Below are positions 30,788 through 41,350 of a DNA stretch of 64,000 nt, piece after piece. The stretch spans positions 2,604,001 to 2,668,000 of the forward strand of contig JANATG010000008.1 of NCBI GenBank assembly GCA_029449235.1, written 5' to 3'. The translations under genes were made by a program, and so were the position numbers. Source of the stretch: Linnemannia schmuckeri. Its lineage: Eukaryota > Mortierellomycota > Mortierellomycetes > Mortierellales > Mortierellaceae. The notes beneath the pieces were generated by a model that made no database searches, was not told the origin of the DNA, and saw only the letters and a list, made by a program, of their open reading frames with translations. The first letter of the stretch is position 1; each line of letters opens with the position of its first letter.

Positions 30788-33700
30788 CTAAACGGGATCA
30801 ACAACGGTGTGATAACGCGTCTCGTCATATCCAGGCGGCGTGTCCAACGAACTCGTTCCAGCTCTTGACCTTGTCGTCGTTGTCGTCATAGGTCTAGACC
30901 TTGGATCCGAGTTCTGGCGCTCTCGCGTATCATACCGCTGGCGGTACGCTCTGAACAACGCATCCTCTTCATCCTCTGCCGCCACTGTCACAGGGCCGCC
31001 CATATCCATTGCCGTGTATGTTATGTTTGTCGTGGCAGCAGCAGACTCATTCCGGACATAATCCGGTGGGCTGTCCAGTATCGTCGCCCCAACAACCACT
31101 CCAGGATATGGTGAGTTCAACGAGATCGAAGACGAAGCCGATGACGAATGAGCAGGCGATCCAAGTGATCCCGTCCTCCGATGCAACTGCAGCTGATGGC
31201 TGTGCGGTGTCGACTGCTGGTGCTGGAAATACGACGGGAGTTCCTCAGTATCCAACAAAAGTTCCTGAGAATGATGTCCTCCAAGTGAGCTCCTTTCAGA
31301 CGAATACGCGTCCAGGTTGCCTTCCACATGCTGTCGATGCATCACCAACCGACCACTCGACAACGTCGTTGTTGCTCCAGGAGAAGACGAAAGCATTCCT
31401 GTTCCTGCAACTGCGCCATCAACAGTACTGCTCTCGCCTGCTATTGATCCAGACCCTCCGGCAAGACTCTCGCCAATACTCCGGTAATGTGCCTGCAACT
31501 CTACAGAAAAGATCCGACACCGCTCTGAGAACAACTTCTCTATACACTGATTCTTCTTCTTCTTCAATACTCGGCTCTTCTTGTGCAGGACCTCCAGTGT
31601 ATGTGAGAGCGAGTTGTAGCTGTCCTTGAATTTCGCCGTGTAGATGATTAACTCGTTCGACGTATCATTCACAGTGTCCATCTTGATATCTGACAGCAGA
31701 CCAATATCATCCAGAGTGGGGACCAGTCCTCGCGCTGTCAGCATATGTGCATCCGCCACCTTTGCATACGATGGTGGTTCTATTTTCCATGGTAAGAAAT
31801 GAGATCCAAAATAAGGTCAGAAGGATGGCCGATAGCAAAAAGTGTATGCCATGTACATAATCACAATGCTTGACGCACAAGATTGACAGATGAGACGTAC
31901 TGGGGCCGGAGAAGAAGGGGACGAGCTTCTTCAGGGGTTTGGAGGCGTCCTTGGGGTTGGTCGCAATCTGTTTTTCGATCGAGTCGTTCCAGATATCTAC
32001 ATAGCGTCGAATCTCCTTGAACTCGTTCTTTGCCGCCCGATGCCTCTCGAAATCCGCCTTTACCTAGATTGTATAAAAAAAAGCCAAGTTAGCTAGGTGT
32101 TTCGTACATAGAATGACTTTATACTGTCCTGCGAATAAATTGAATCATTGCTTGTGATTCAGTAGCAAGGTGTGTTGGTATATTGAGAGCGGCACTATGT
32201 GAGTGTGTGTACCTTTGTGATGTCGGCGGTGATCTGCTCCAGTTCCCGTTCCAATGCATCCTCACTCGGGTGTTCTATTTCATACACACAGGCAAGAAAA
32301 AGTACATAAAAGTTAGTTTTCCTTCCATGGTCTCCGCCTGCTATTTGTTCTTCAGAGCTCTTTCCAACCTCACTTGCGTGGAGAACCAGTGAGAGAACAA
32401 AAAGAGAAAAAAAACCTACCGGGGGTGGATCCAGAAAAGATCTGCGTGATGATTAGCGAACAGATGGGTCAAGGAAGTCATCGAGATATGACCAAGATGA
32501 GAGAGCAGAAGACAAGGCAAAGTTATGTTAGAGAGGGACACAGGAAGAAAACAACATAAACGGAAGCATGAGAGCACCCTCTGTGTTCTGCTTGAAAGCC
32601 AACAGAGGGGCAAGAAAGAAAAAAAGGAGTCCATGCAGAGAACAGCCTTGTTGGTAGACCAGCGCGACAATGAGTCGGTTGTCGTGTGAACATATCGACA
32701 GCGATAGCCACCGCTTCGAACAGGTAGATTATTACCTCTTCGAGGAGGGTCTGGAGCTCGCCTCTACTTTCAAAGTACTGTGCAACCTGTCGGGTGAGAC
32801 CGATATGCTAAGAGTAATCGAAATAATAATTATAAAATTATTAGCGCGCCATGATATGATTGAATTGGCAAAAGGGCTGTTGCAGACAGTAGTATCGGTT
32901 TGAGAGAGAGGGAGGGAGAGGGAAAGGGCGCGAGGCGGGGTAGGATGTGTGCGTGAGGCCCTTTTTTCCGCGCTAAAAAGGGACAGTGCAGGGATTGTGT
33001 TATCTGCCGATGTTCAGGGTAAACATAAAACGATGCAAAGCGAATAAGGATATGTCTCCGGTGATGATTTCAGACTGTTTTTGGGCCATCCCTTTTCCTC
33101 CTTCACGCCAAAGAGAACAACCGCAACAACAATAACAGTTCACTTTCTTCCGGCAAAACGAAGTGCCCGCCAATACCAACATTATTAGCTCCCCCTCATG
33201 CCATCTCATTCACAAAAAGAAAACAACTCATAAACAAAAGCTCTGTCTGTTTCCCTGAAGTACAGGTTAATGGCCAAACACGAAAACAAGAACGACGAGA
33301 TACTATTTGCCCATCCACATTTCCAATGCAGACTCAAGGGGTTGGCATCCGATTGGTTGCTCTTTTTTCTCTCACCATTAGCAACTTTCTCACTGCAGCG
33401 CACTCGCTCAATTCAACTCTCTCACAACCTCCCTTCCCTTTGCGCTCCCGCCTGCCAGATGGTTGGGCTGTCATGTGCAGAGAAACACGGACAAAAGAAA
33501 AAAAAACCTCACTTTTCAATCAGTCAGATGTGCCCTCCGCAACGATAAAGGAAAGACGCGCCATCGGTCCACCATTATTCATCCTCCCCATATCTGGTAT
33601 TAGCGTCCACCAGAGAGCATGATACGTTGAGAGCAAAGGCGAAAGGAAGTGTGACGGGAAAAGAAGAGGAAAGAAGAGGAAAGAGAAAGCGTAGCCAATG

Positions 33701-36124
33701 GTTGTCGTTGTTGTTTTGATGTCGTTTTGTTGTCGGTGTGTTTGTTGCTGCAGTTATGCAGTTATTATTGTTGGTGAGTGGAGGAGTGGGATATTGAGGC
33801 AGGACAATGGAGCGTGCTCACCCTCGCTTCGTGTGAACATCGAGCATGGACCCCTTCCCTGCTCCACTCAATGATCCTCCCAATCTCTTCCATACCTAAT
33901 CCCTAAATCATCTTTGTATTCTCGTCGTCCTCCTCTTCCCAACGAGAGAAACAGAAAAACAGTAAATTGGCAATCTCTTTCCTGTGTAGTTGTTTGTTTG
34001 CTCCCCTCATCCTATTCTTGCACTATCCCGCAATGCGCTTCGCAGCGTGCATTGTTTTGAACACACATATACAAACGCAGAACATAATCTCCAAACGAAG
34101 AGACAGAAGGAGAGGGCAGTGCCACTATCATGATAATGATCACAACACAGTTGAAAAAGAACAAAAGAACAAACGATCCCCCTCCTCCCTTCCTATTCCC
34201 CTTTTCCTATGCAACTTTCTTTTCGCATTTGTATGTCTCTCACTCACTCACTTTCTACCTTTCTGTCATGCAATCTTTCCTAAATTACTTCCCGCAGCAT
34301 CCAACCACTCATTCGAAACTGATTGACAACTAGAACCAGATATCATCATGGTATGGCATGACATGACCTGACATGGCAGACATGGGCACATTGAGGGTAA
34401 GAAGTCCGAGGAGTGGAGCAAACAAACAGTAAAAGATAGAAAGAACAAGAGCAAGAGCAAGAGCAAAAAAGAAGATATGCTGCGAGCTGCGAGAAGGTGT
34501 ACAAGGTTCCATGGTGATCCAGTAAACAAGAACAGACGTCGCAATCTTATCAAAATCGGCATCTCGTCTGTTCTGTGTTTTCTATTTTGTTCTTCTTGTC
34601 GACTCTCTTCCTTCCATCCATCGGACAAATATCTCGCTTTTTTGTTCTTTGTACCCTGAATGATCCCAATTGTATATGCTTCTAGTTTCTGTTCTCCTCT
34701 TGACACTCCTACCACCTCCCTTCTTTTCACTCCTACATGCCACGAGGGCACAATCCTCATCTCTGGTGGGCGCAGATAAATAAACGTGCCACCATTTCAA
34801 ATAGAAAAACTCTCCGCGCAAATCGCTCGATCGAAAATGATCTTCCAAATCGACAACAAAAGAATATTAACTGATAATAGTATTGTGCTTACCAAGATCT
34901 TGGCAGCAAGCAATTGACCATTGAGAGCTTCAAGGGCCTCCTTGGTAGCTTGATGCTGTGCGGCCAGGGTATCGGCTTCTGAAGAAGGATGGTCTCCCTC
35001 GGACGAGGACGACGACAGGGACGTATGGTTGTGAAGACTGACATGACTGCCTTGCCCTGACGTCTGCGGTCTCTTTGAGATCGATTTCCTGTCAACAAAA
35101 AGTAATTGTAATTATAGAAAGGAGAAAGAATTAGGGGAGTGATACATGTATGTGGCAGGGAAAGATACACAGATTAGGCATTGGGCATTGAGGCGCGGCG
35201 GGTAAGTGGTATATATGGAGTGGGTGGGCGTGCCAGCATGGCCCGATGGGAAAAAACAACCACCCGGTACAAAATAAAAAAAGTGAGAGTGCACAACGGC
35301 GTGATATCATCTTGACCAAGCGAAACTCTTCACATCCATAAACAAATAACAGCTAATTGGCACGATGATGTTGTTTGCGATCGCCTGCAGCAGCATCGTG
35401 CCATCCCTGAAAAGAGTAACAAAAAAGGAATGGATGGATACCGAGATAGAAGAGATACAATGAAAACAACGAAAAACACAAAAGACGACAACAAAGACGA
35501 CGAGAAACAGAGGCGTCCATCTGACAACCATCTCCCCTATCGCTATTTCTCTCTCTTCATTCGCCATCTATCTATTCTTGCCCTGAATACTCCTCTCACT
35601 CTTTCTCGCACTCACTCATTCACTGGCTCACTCACTCACTCGCCATCTATCTATCCATGCCCTGAATGCTATTCTCTTCCCAAGTGCGCATTTACTCAAT
35701 CCCCTTCTTACAGCTTGTCTTGACAGGCCTGGAGGTGGGCAGTCTTCTTCTTGATATCAGACTCAATCCGCTCGATCGTCAAGTTGTGTTTGTCAAGCTG
35801 TGTCTTTAGTGGGCTGAAGTGCGCAATGTTTTGTGTCAACGCTGTGAATCGGTGCTCTGCTGCCCGGATGCGATCCGAAAACGGAATCACTGCTGTTGAA
35901 CTTGCGGTATTTGTTGTATGTGCTGTTGGGTATGAATGGGGGTGCTCGAGGGTTCCTGGTATCCCTGGCGTGGTTGCCGAAGTGGTAGCTGTGTGAGTTG
36001 AAGAAACTGCGAAGCTAGTTGAGGTGTTTGAACGTGAGACGGAGGAGTGGGAGACGGGAGTTGAAGAGTGTTGGTGGTGGAGGTGTGAGGCTGGTGTTGT
36101 CAGCGAAGCCGTCAGCGTCGTCAT
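30788..36124 (-). CDS. Fungal coiled-coil protein, seven exons
   Basis: Exons 36124-35712, 35088-34893, 32807-32736, 32441-32420, 32274-32213, 32063-31901 and 31779-30788 join in frame to 639 residues. After a Ser/Thr/His-rich start come long helices: DRIRAAEHRFTALTQNI, LTIERIESDIKKKTAHLQAC, QATKEALEALNGQLLAAKIL and LTRQVAQYFESRGELQTLLEE. Next is IFSGSTPEHPSEDALERELE, then ITADITKVKADFERHRAAKN and YVDIWNDSIEKQI. A further conserved-looking block (ARGLVPTLDDIGLLSDIKMD, then FKDSYNSLSHTLEVLHKK) precedes a disordered tail. I recall similar IFxGPTPxFPEED-type coiled-coil proteins in other fungi, but with no established function. The exon encoding IFSGSTP is only 22 nt. The intron 32808-34892 is about 2.1 kb. 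Confidence 0.8.
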
Positions 36125-37157
36125 TTTTTTTTTTTAAAAAAATCGTTGATTGTGTACTGTGAGAGAGAGATAGAGTGAGTGAGAGAGGAAAGGAGTGAGT
36201 GAGATAAGGTGAGAAGAAGAGAGAGGAGGAGGTTGATAGTTTGTGAGAGGGCGGGAAAGAGAAAAGGAAAAGAGTGCGAAGATATACAGGAAGTGAGAGG
36301 AAAAGGCAGAAGGTACAAACTAAGAGGAAGGAAAGAACAGGAGGATGGAATGAGAAGTAAAGAAGTAGAAGTAGATGACGAAGAAGCAAGGGACAGGGAC
36401 AAAAAGTAAGAGCAAATGACGGCGGAGTGTCAGCGAAGGACAAAGAAGGAGAACTTCTACGGACACACAATCAAGTTCAAGGGGGCACACGCGAGTGAGT
36501 TAGGTAAACAGAAGGAAAAGGGTATTATGAAGTGAATGCGATGACAGAGGGTGGAGTTGTTGGGAGATGAGGGATGAAAGAAGTGCAAGTGGAGAAAGGA
36601 AGGGAAGGGGAAAAGAACAGTTGAGGAGAGGAGGAGAAGAGGAGAAGAGAAGCAAAAAGATAAACGGCAAACAGGTCCACCGGGTTTCGATTCTACTTCG
36701 ACTCTACTCTAGTCTAATGTCCCTTGTCCCGCCCTTGCCGGTCGTGCTCCCTCATTGGCCCGCCCGAATCGAATCGATAGGCTGACAGTCGAGGGTATGG
36801 ATAGGGAAGGGAGGGGAATTCGATAAGTAGAACACACTCAACAGGACATCCAGCCCAAACAGGCCAAAGGGCATTTTTTTTTTTCTTAAACGCATTCAAG
36901 TACAGTAGTAATTACATCCGTCAGTCAACTCCCTCACGGACACGCCCACAGGAGCAACCCTTTTTTACACCATCAACTTGCAATGAGACAAATATTCATC
37001 CTCACATCTCAACAATAAAAAGAAGCAAAAAGTGGATACTCAGGAGTAATACACGAAAAAAAGCTGTATGCTAAATGAAAAAACGGCGTCTTTTTTTAGT
37101 TGTGCTTGTAAGGTAAAAAATAATAATGAACAATATGTAATGAGAATACTCCAATCT
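36125..37157. other. Promoter region of coiled-coil gene and spacer
   Basis: Strongly purine-rich on the plus strand (36150-36660, GAGAGAGA, GAAGAGGAGAAG), i.e. a pyrimidine-rich promoter for the minus-strand coiled-coil gene. From about 36900 to 37157 it is the AT-rich 3' flank of the succinyl-CoA ligase gene. No gene seen. Confidence 0.5.
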
Positions 37158-40147
37158 TTAAACGAGGCCGGCCTTCTCCATGGCGGCGCGCATAAGAACT
37201 CCCAGCTTGGCGGGCGACTGCGAGACAATAACTCCGGCATTCTCCAGGGCCTTGATCTTGTCATCTGCGCCTCCCTTGCCTCCAGCAATAATAGCTCCAG
37301 CATGGCCCATACGGCGACCAGGAGGGGCTGTACGGCCTGCAATAAACGACACAACGGGCTTAGGCTGCTCACGCGTCAAGTTGTACTGCTTCAAAAACTC
37401 GGCCGCCTCCTCCTCCGCGCTGCCTCCAATCTCTCCAATCATAATAATACCCTCCGTGTTAGGGTCGTCCAAGAACAGCGTCAGGCAGTCGATAAAATTG
37501 GTTCCGTTGAAGGGGTCACCACCAATACCAACGCAAAGAGACTGACCAAGGCCAACCTGGGTCGTCTGGTTCACAGCCTCGTATGTAAGCGTACCCGAGC
37601 GCGACACGATACCTATTAGCCATTGATTATGTAAATATATTTGTTAGTCAAAGAAGTAATCGACTCTTCGCCTGTATACTGTACGTTCATCCTATATTAT
37701 ATCTCTTCACAGCGAATGTCTCTTAAGTCTTTTCATAGGTATATTTTCTCGCATCAAGTTTCTTTCCAAAGAATGCATCCTTGAATTAAGTCGTTCGTGA
37801 CCCCCAATTGCATCAAATATATCCTCAATTAAAGGCTACATAGAACATACCAATCTTTCCGACCTTGTGAATGTGACCGGGCATAATACCGATCTTGCAG
37901 GCATCGGGAGCAATGATACCGGGGCAGTTGGGTCCAATCAAGCGAGTCTTATCCTGAGACTTCATAGCACGGACAACCTACATCCCATGAGCCAACATCG
38001 TTTCGATGCAAAATATGAAAACGCGTGAGTGACATCAGTCGGATAGCACAAAGAACAAACAATTAAGAAAGAAAGGCCAAGAGCACGTACGCGAACCATG
38101 TCCTGCTGGGGGATACCCTCGGTAATAGCAACGACCAAGGGAATCTCGGCCTCAATGGCCTCCAAGATAGCACCGGCGGCCATGGGAGGGGGAACATAGA
38201 TGACTGAGGCATCGGGCTTAACCTCACGGGCAGCATCAGCGATGGTGTTAAAAACGGGGAGACCCAAGTGGGTCTGGCCACCCTTCTTGGGTGAGACACC
38301 TCCGACCATGTTGGTGCCATACTCAATCGCCTGCTTCGAGTGGAAAGTACCCTTTTAGCATTTAAAATGAATGTTAAGGTGTGTTAGCCATCTGCTGTCT
38401 GCTCCCCTGTCTGCTCTCCTGTGAGGCTTTTTTTGTTCGTTGACTTCAATTGAAGAAAAAATCGTCCATTCGTAGTCGACTGCTCTATCTGTGTTTTGTT
38501 TGCGATCCGGTGCACAAACAAACACAATTGGTGCCAATGGTCGTATCATGTCTGCCATTTTCCATGTCTTCGTTGCATGCTGCGGTTGTTTAGCTGTTAT
38601 TGCCAGTTGCTCTCGGGCCAGTTGTTCCCGTCATCCGTCACCATATGAAAATTTTCGGGCACTCAAATTGGGGCAGAGGGGAAGCGAAGACAGAGAAGAG
38701 AGACAGAAAACCGATGGGCGAGCAAGCGGGAGAGATTCAACAACGTGGTGGAACACCATGGCTCTCACACATCCATTCACCTTTTTTTTTTTTTTTTTTT
38801 TTTTTGGGGGGGGGAGGGGGAATAACAGAAGAAAAAAAACGGTGGGATGCCCAATTCTATGCCCAATGCTGGACAGAGTATGCATATCGACGTTGAATAT
38901 AAATTGCCGTATAGCAATTGGCCGTGGGTTTCTGTCCTTGTATCCTCTTATTCCATGGTAGTCTAGCAACACTTCCTCTTGGTGCTTGTTGACTTTAATC
39001 GATCCAATCGAAGTATCCATTAATCAGCGGTGTCGTTGTCGAGTTGTCTTTTTCCTGCTTGTTTTGCTTCCTGTAGTCGGTTTTGGTCGAGTTCATCCGT
39101 CACAGATCCAATAAGGCCAATCGTAACAGGTCATCCTCTCTCTTTCCTCCTTTCTTGGTTCCCCCCTGTTTCTTCATTCATTCGTTCTAGTGTGTGCCTG
39201 CTAGTTTACCTGCTTGCCAGTAAATCCTTGGCAGACGACCTTGGTGTTCTTGTTGATCAACATATTCTTGATAGTCTTGTCATAACCAGTACCCTTGGGG
39301 ATAGTGCTGAACATGCGCTGAGCGACTATTTTGTTCGTTTGAACACAACAACCCGCACCATCCACCCAATCATGCAAAAAGGAGAGAGACAAAGCACCCT
39401 GTTAGATTGACGCTCGGGGACAAAAAAAGCAGAAAAGAAGAACGGTTCACGCGGGTGGGTTGGTGGTCAAAGAGTAATTCTCTTCTTGAGCGTGGGTAAA
39501 GTCACGAAGGAAGTGAGTGGTTCGAGGAGAATAAGGGACAAAAAGGGGGTTTAAGAAAAGGAAAAAAGACGCCCGCCAACAGAAAGTAACAGTTTCGTTG
39601 GTTCTGTATGCTGTGGACATGGAAAAAAGCAACTTGGAAGCGTTGTTTTTCAAACTGAGTGACTGAGTGAGTAAGCAAAAGAGAAGTTTTGGGGTAAAAA
39701 AAAGACAGCAAAGAGAGGATGACGAGATCTCAAAGGCAATACAATTATCCTTGGACGTGTTGTGAATGATACGTCGTATATGTTACTCCTTCGCCTGCCA
39801 TCCTTTCGTATTCCATTGAACGGGTTCTTTTTATGTGTGCTCCTTTGACGAAGGAATTGAATTATCGTTGATGTTGCTGCTGTATTGTTGTTTGTGTGTC
39901 TCTCTATGTGTATCGATAAAATAGGTGGCTCAAGTGGAGAAAAGAAGAGGGTAATACAGTTTACCCCAGACTCGTTGTTTGGTGTGAAGTGAGTGGGTGC
40001 GGGGATCTCTTTAAGAGGGAACGAGCCAACCCGATGAAGAAGCGGACACATCCTGCTGTTTCCTGGTTGTTGTCGCTGCCGTGTATCCTGCGTGTATGTA
40101 TAATAACAAGAAGACTTGCCTTTGGTGGCTCTGAATGAGGCGTGCAT
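37158..40147 (-). CDS. LSC1: Succinyl-CoA ligase alpha subunit, mitochondrial
   Basis: This is the alpha subunit of the TCA-cycle enzyme that converts succinyl-CoA to succinate with NTP synthesis in the mitochondrial matrix. Exons 40147-40120 (28 nt), 39325-39210, 38351-38091, 37977-37851 and 37612-37158 join in frame to 328 residues, the usual length. The N-terminus MHASFRATKVAQRMFS is a plausible targeting peptide. CoA- and nucleotide-fold motifs follow: VVCQGFTGKQGTFHSKQAIE, GTNMVGGVSPKKGG, YVPPPMAAGAILEA, ITEGIPQQDMVR, RLIGPNCPGII and VSRSGTLTYEAV. The phosphohistidine motif is GRRMGHAGAIIAGGKG. Intron 1 has a GC donor (AAAG|GCAAGT) instead of GT. The start lies 344 bp from the divergent SDHAF4 gene. 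Confidence 0.95.
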
Positions 40148-40491
40148 GGTTGTTTTATGGATGGTTAAGTGGAGAGAAGAGAAAAGAGAAAAGGTGATTG
40201 TGAGAAAAAGGGACGAATGATGCCGTGGTAACAAATGCTATGAGAAATGATTTTTATTTTTCACGTACACACCTTCCGTCGTCAGAATTCGTACCTGAAA
40301 TAGATTCACATTCATACTCATATTCATAGCTGGAGGAAGCGTCTTCGGGTGGATTGTTTGTTGATCCTTGTTTCTTACTCTTTTCTCAACTGCGATTCAT
40401 TCCTGCTCACTCTCTCTTTCCACCACTTCACTCTCATTCTCTCGCTCACTCACTCACTCACTCACTCACTCACTCGCTCATACAAGCAACA
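40148..40491. promoter_or_regulatory. Shared divergent promoter, LSC1-SDHAF4
   Basis: 344 bp between the two start codons of oppositely oriented TCA/complex II genes. It includes a tandem CTCA repeat (about 40445-40477) in the SDHAF4 leader. On the LSC1 side there is AT-rich DNA with GAAATGATTTTTATTTTTCA at about 40242-40261. Co-regulation is inferred from layout only. Confidence 0.5.
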
Positions 40492-40842
40492 ATGTCTGCA
40501 CTCATCCCATTCCTCAGACTCAGGAATACACTCCTACTCCCAACAACCATCTTTACTCTCGCAGCAACCACAACTATCACAACCAGAGCATACTCTAAGG
40601 GCCTTCGCCCTCGTGGTCCAGGTCCCATCCCCCTCGAGTCAGCCAAGGACCAGGCAGAGTTTGAACAACTCGTCAAGAACGCAGCCTCCGCACCCGCCAC
40701 CAGCCATCCAGATGCAAAGACTCCCGTCCCCGATGAGTTCCAAGGCGACACAAACCCCACCACCGGTGAAGTTGGAGGTCCCAAGCGTGAACCTGTCCGC
40801 TTTGGGGACTGGTCCTTCAAAGGCCGTGTCACCGACTTTTAA
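40492..40842 (+). CDS. SDHAF4: Succinate dehydrogenase assembly factor 4
   Basis: A 116-residue single-exon protein of the SDHAF4/Sdh8 family (DUF1674). In other fungi and animals this small mitochondrial chaperone protects and helps mature flavinylated SdhA before it joins SdhB. The hallmark C-terminus is complete: GDTNPTTGEVGGPKREPVRF followed by GDWSFKGRVTDF. The N-terminal ~35 residues are hydrophobic and hydroxylated with few acidic residues (IPFLRLRNTLLLPTTIFTLA, ending TTRAYSK), fitting a mitochondrial presequence. The ATG at 40492 is chosen because it begins this presequence. The next-door divergent gene encodes the TCA enzyme immediately upstream of succinate dehydrogenase. Confidence 0.93.
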   Translation: MSALIPFLRLRNTLLLPTTIFTLAATTTITTRAYSKGLRPRGPGPIPLESAKDQAEFEQLVKNAASAPATSHPDAKTPVPDEFQGDTNPTTGEVGGPKREPVRFGDWSFKGRVTDF

Positions 40843-41350
40843 TTTTACCATGAAAACTATTTTGTAAATATACTTACGTTCTGCGCCAACAGTACCATTC
40901 TTCATGTATCATGTCTTTTGTCATATCATGTCAATGGTAGGTATTTTTCAGAAGGAGGGAAAGATAGGAGGGAGGAGTGTGTTTTTAATAAGAGAGGAGA
41001 CAGCAGGATGGTCTTTTGAAAAAGAGGAAACGATCCAGCATTAAAACTACAAAATAATGTACAAGAAGGGGGGAAAGTAATAATAAGAATGGTACAAGGG
41101 TGAAGGGAATACTGATGACAAATAATAGGATGGGGGATAAAATGAACAAGAATAGAAGTAAAAGAAATAGAAGAGAGAAGAGAGAATAGAATGAAGAGTA
41201 AAAGAAGAAAGAAAAGAAAGAAGAGAAAGCAGAGTAGAGAAAAAAAGAGAAAAAGAGTGAAAGAATAAAGAAAATGTCGGCAAAGTTAATCGAAACTAAT
41301 GAAAACCCACTAAAAAAAATGAACGAGGAATGTCCTGAAAGAAAGAAAGC
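40843..41350. other. Convergent spacer
   Basis: 3' flanks of SDHAF4 (+) and the acidic protein gene (-). Very A/G-rich on plus from 40950 to 41275, with AAGAGAGAAGAGAG-type runs. No gene. Confidence 0.5.
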
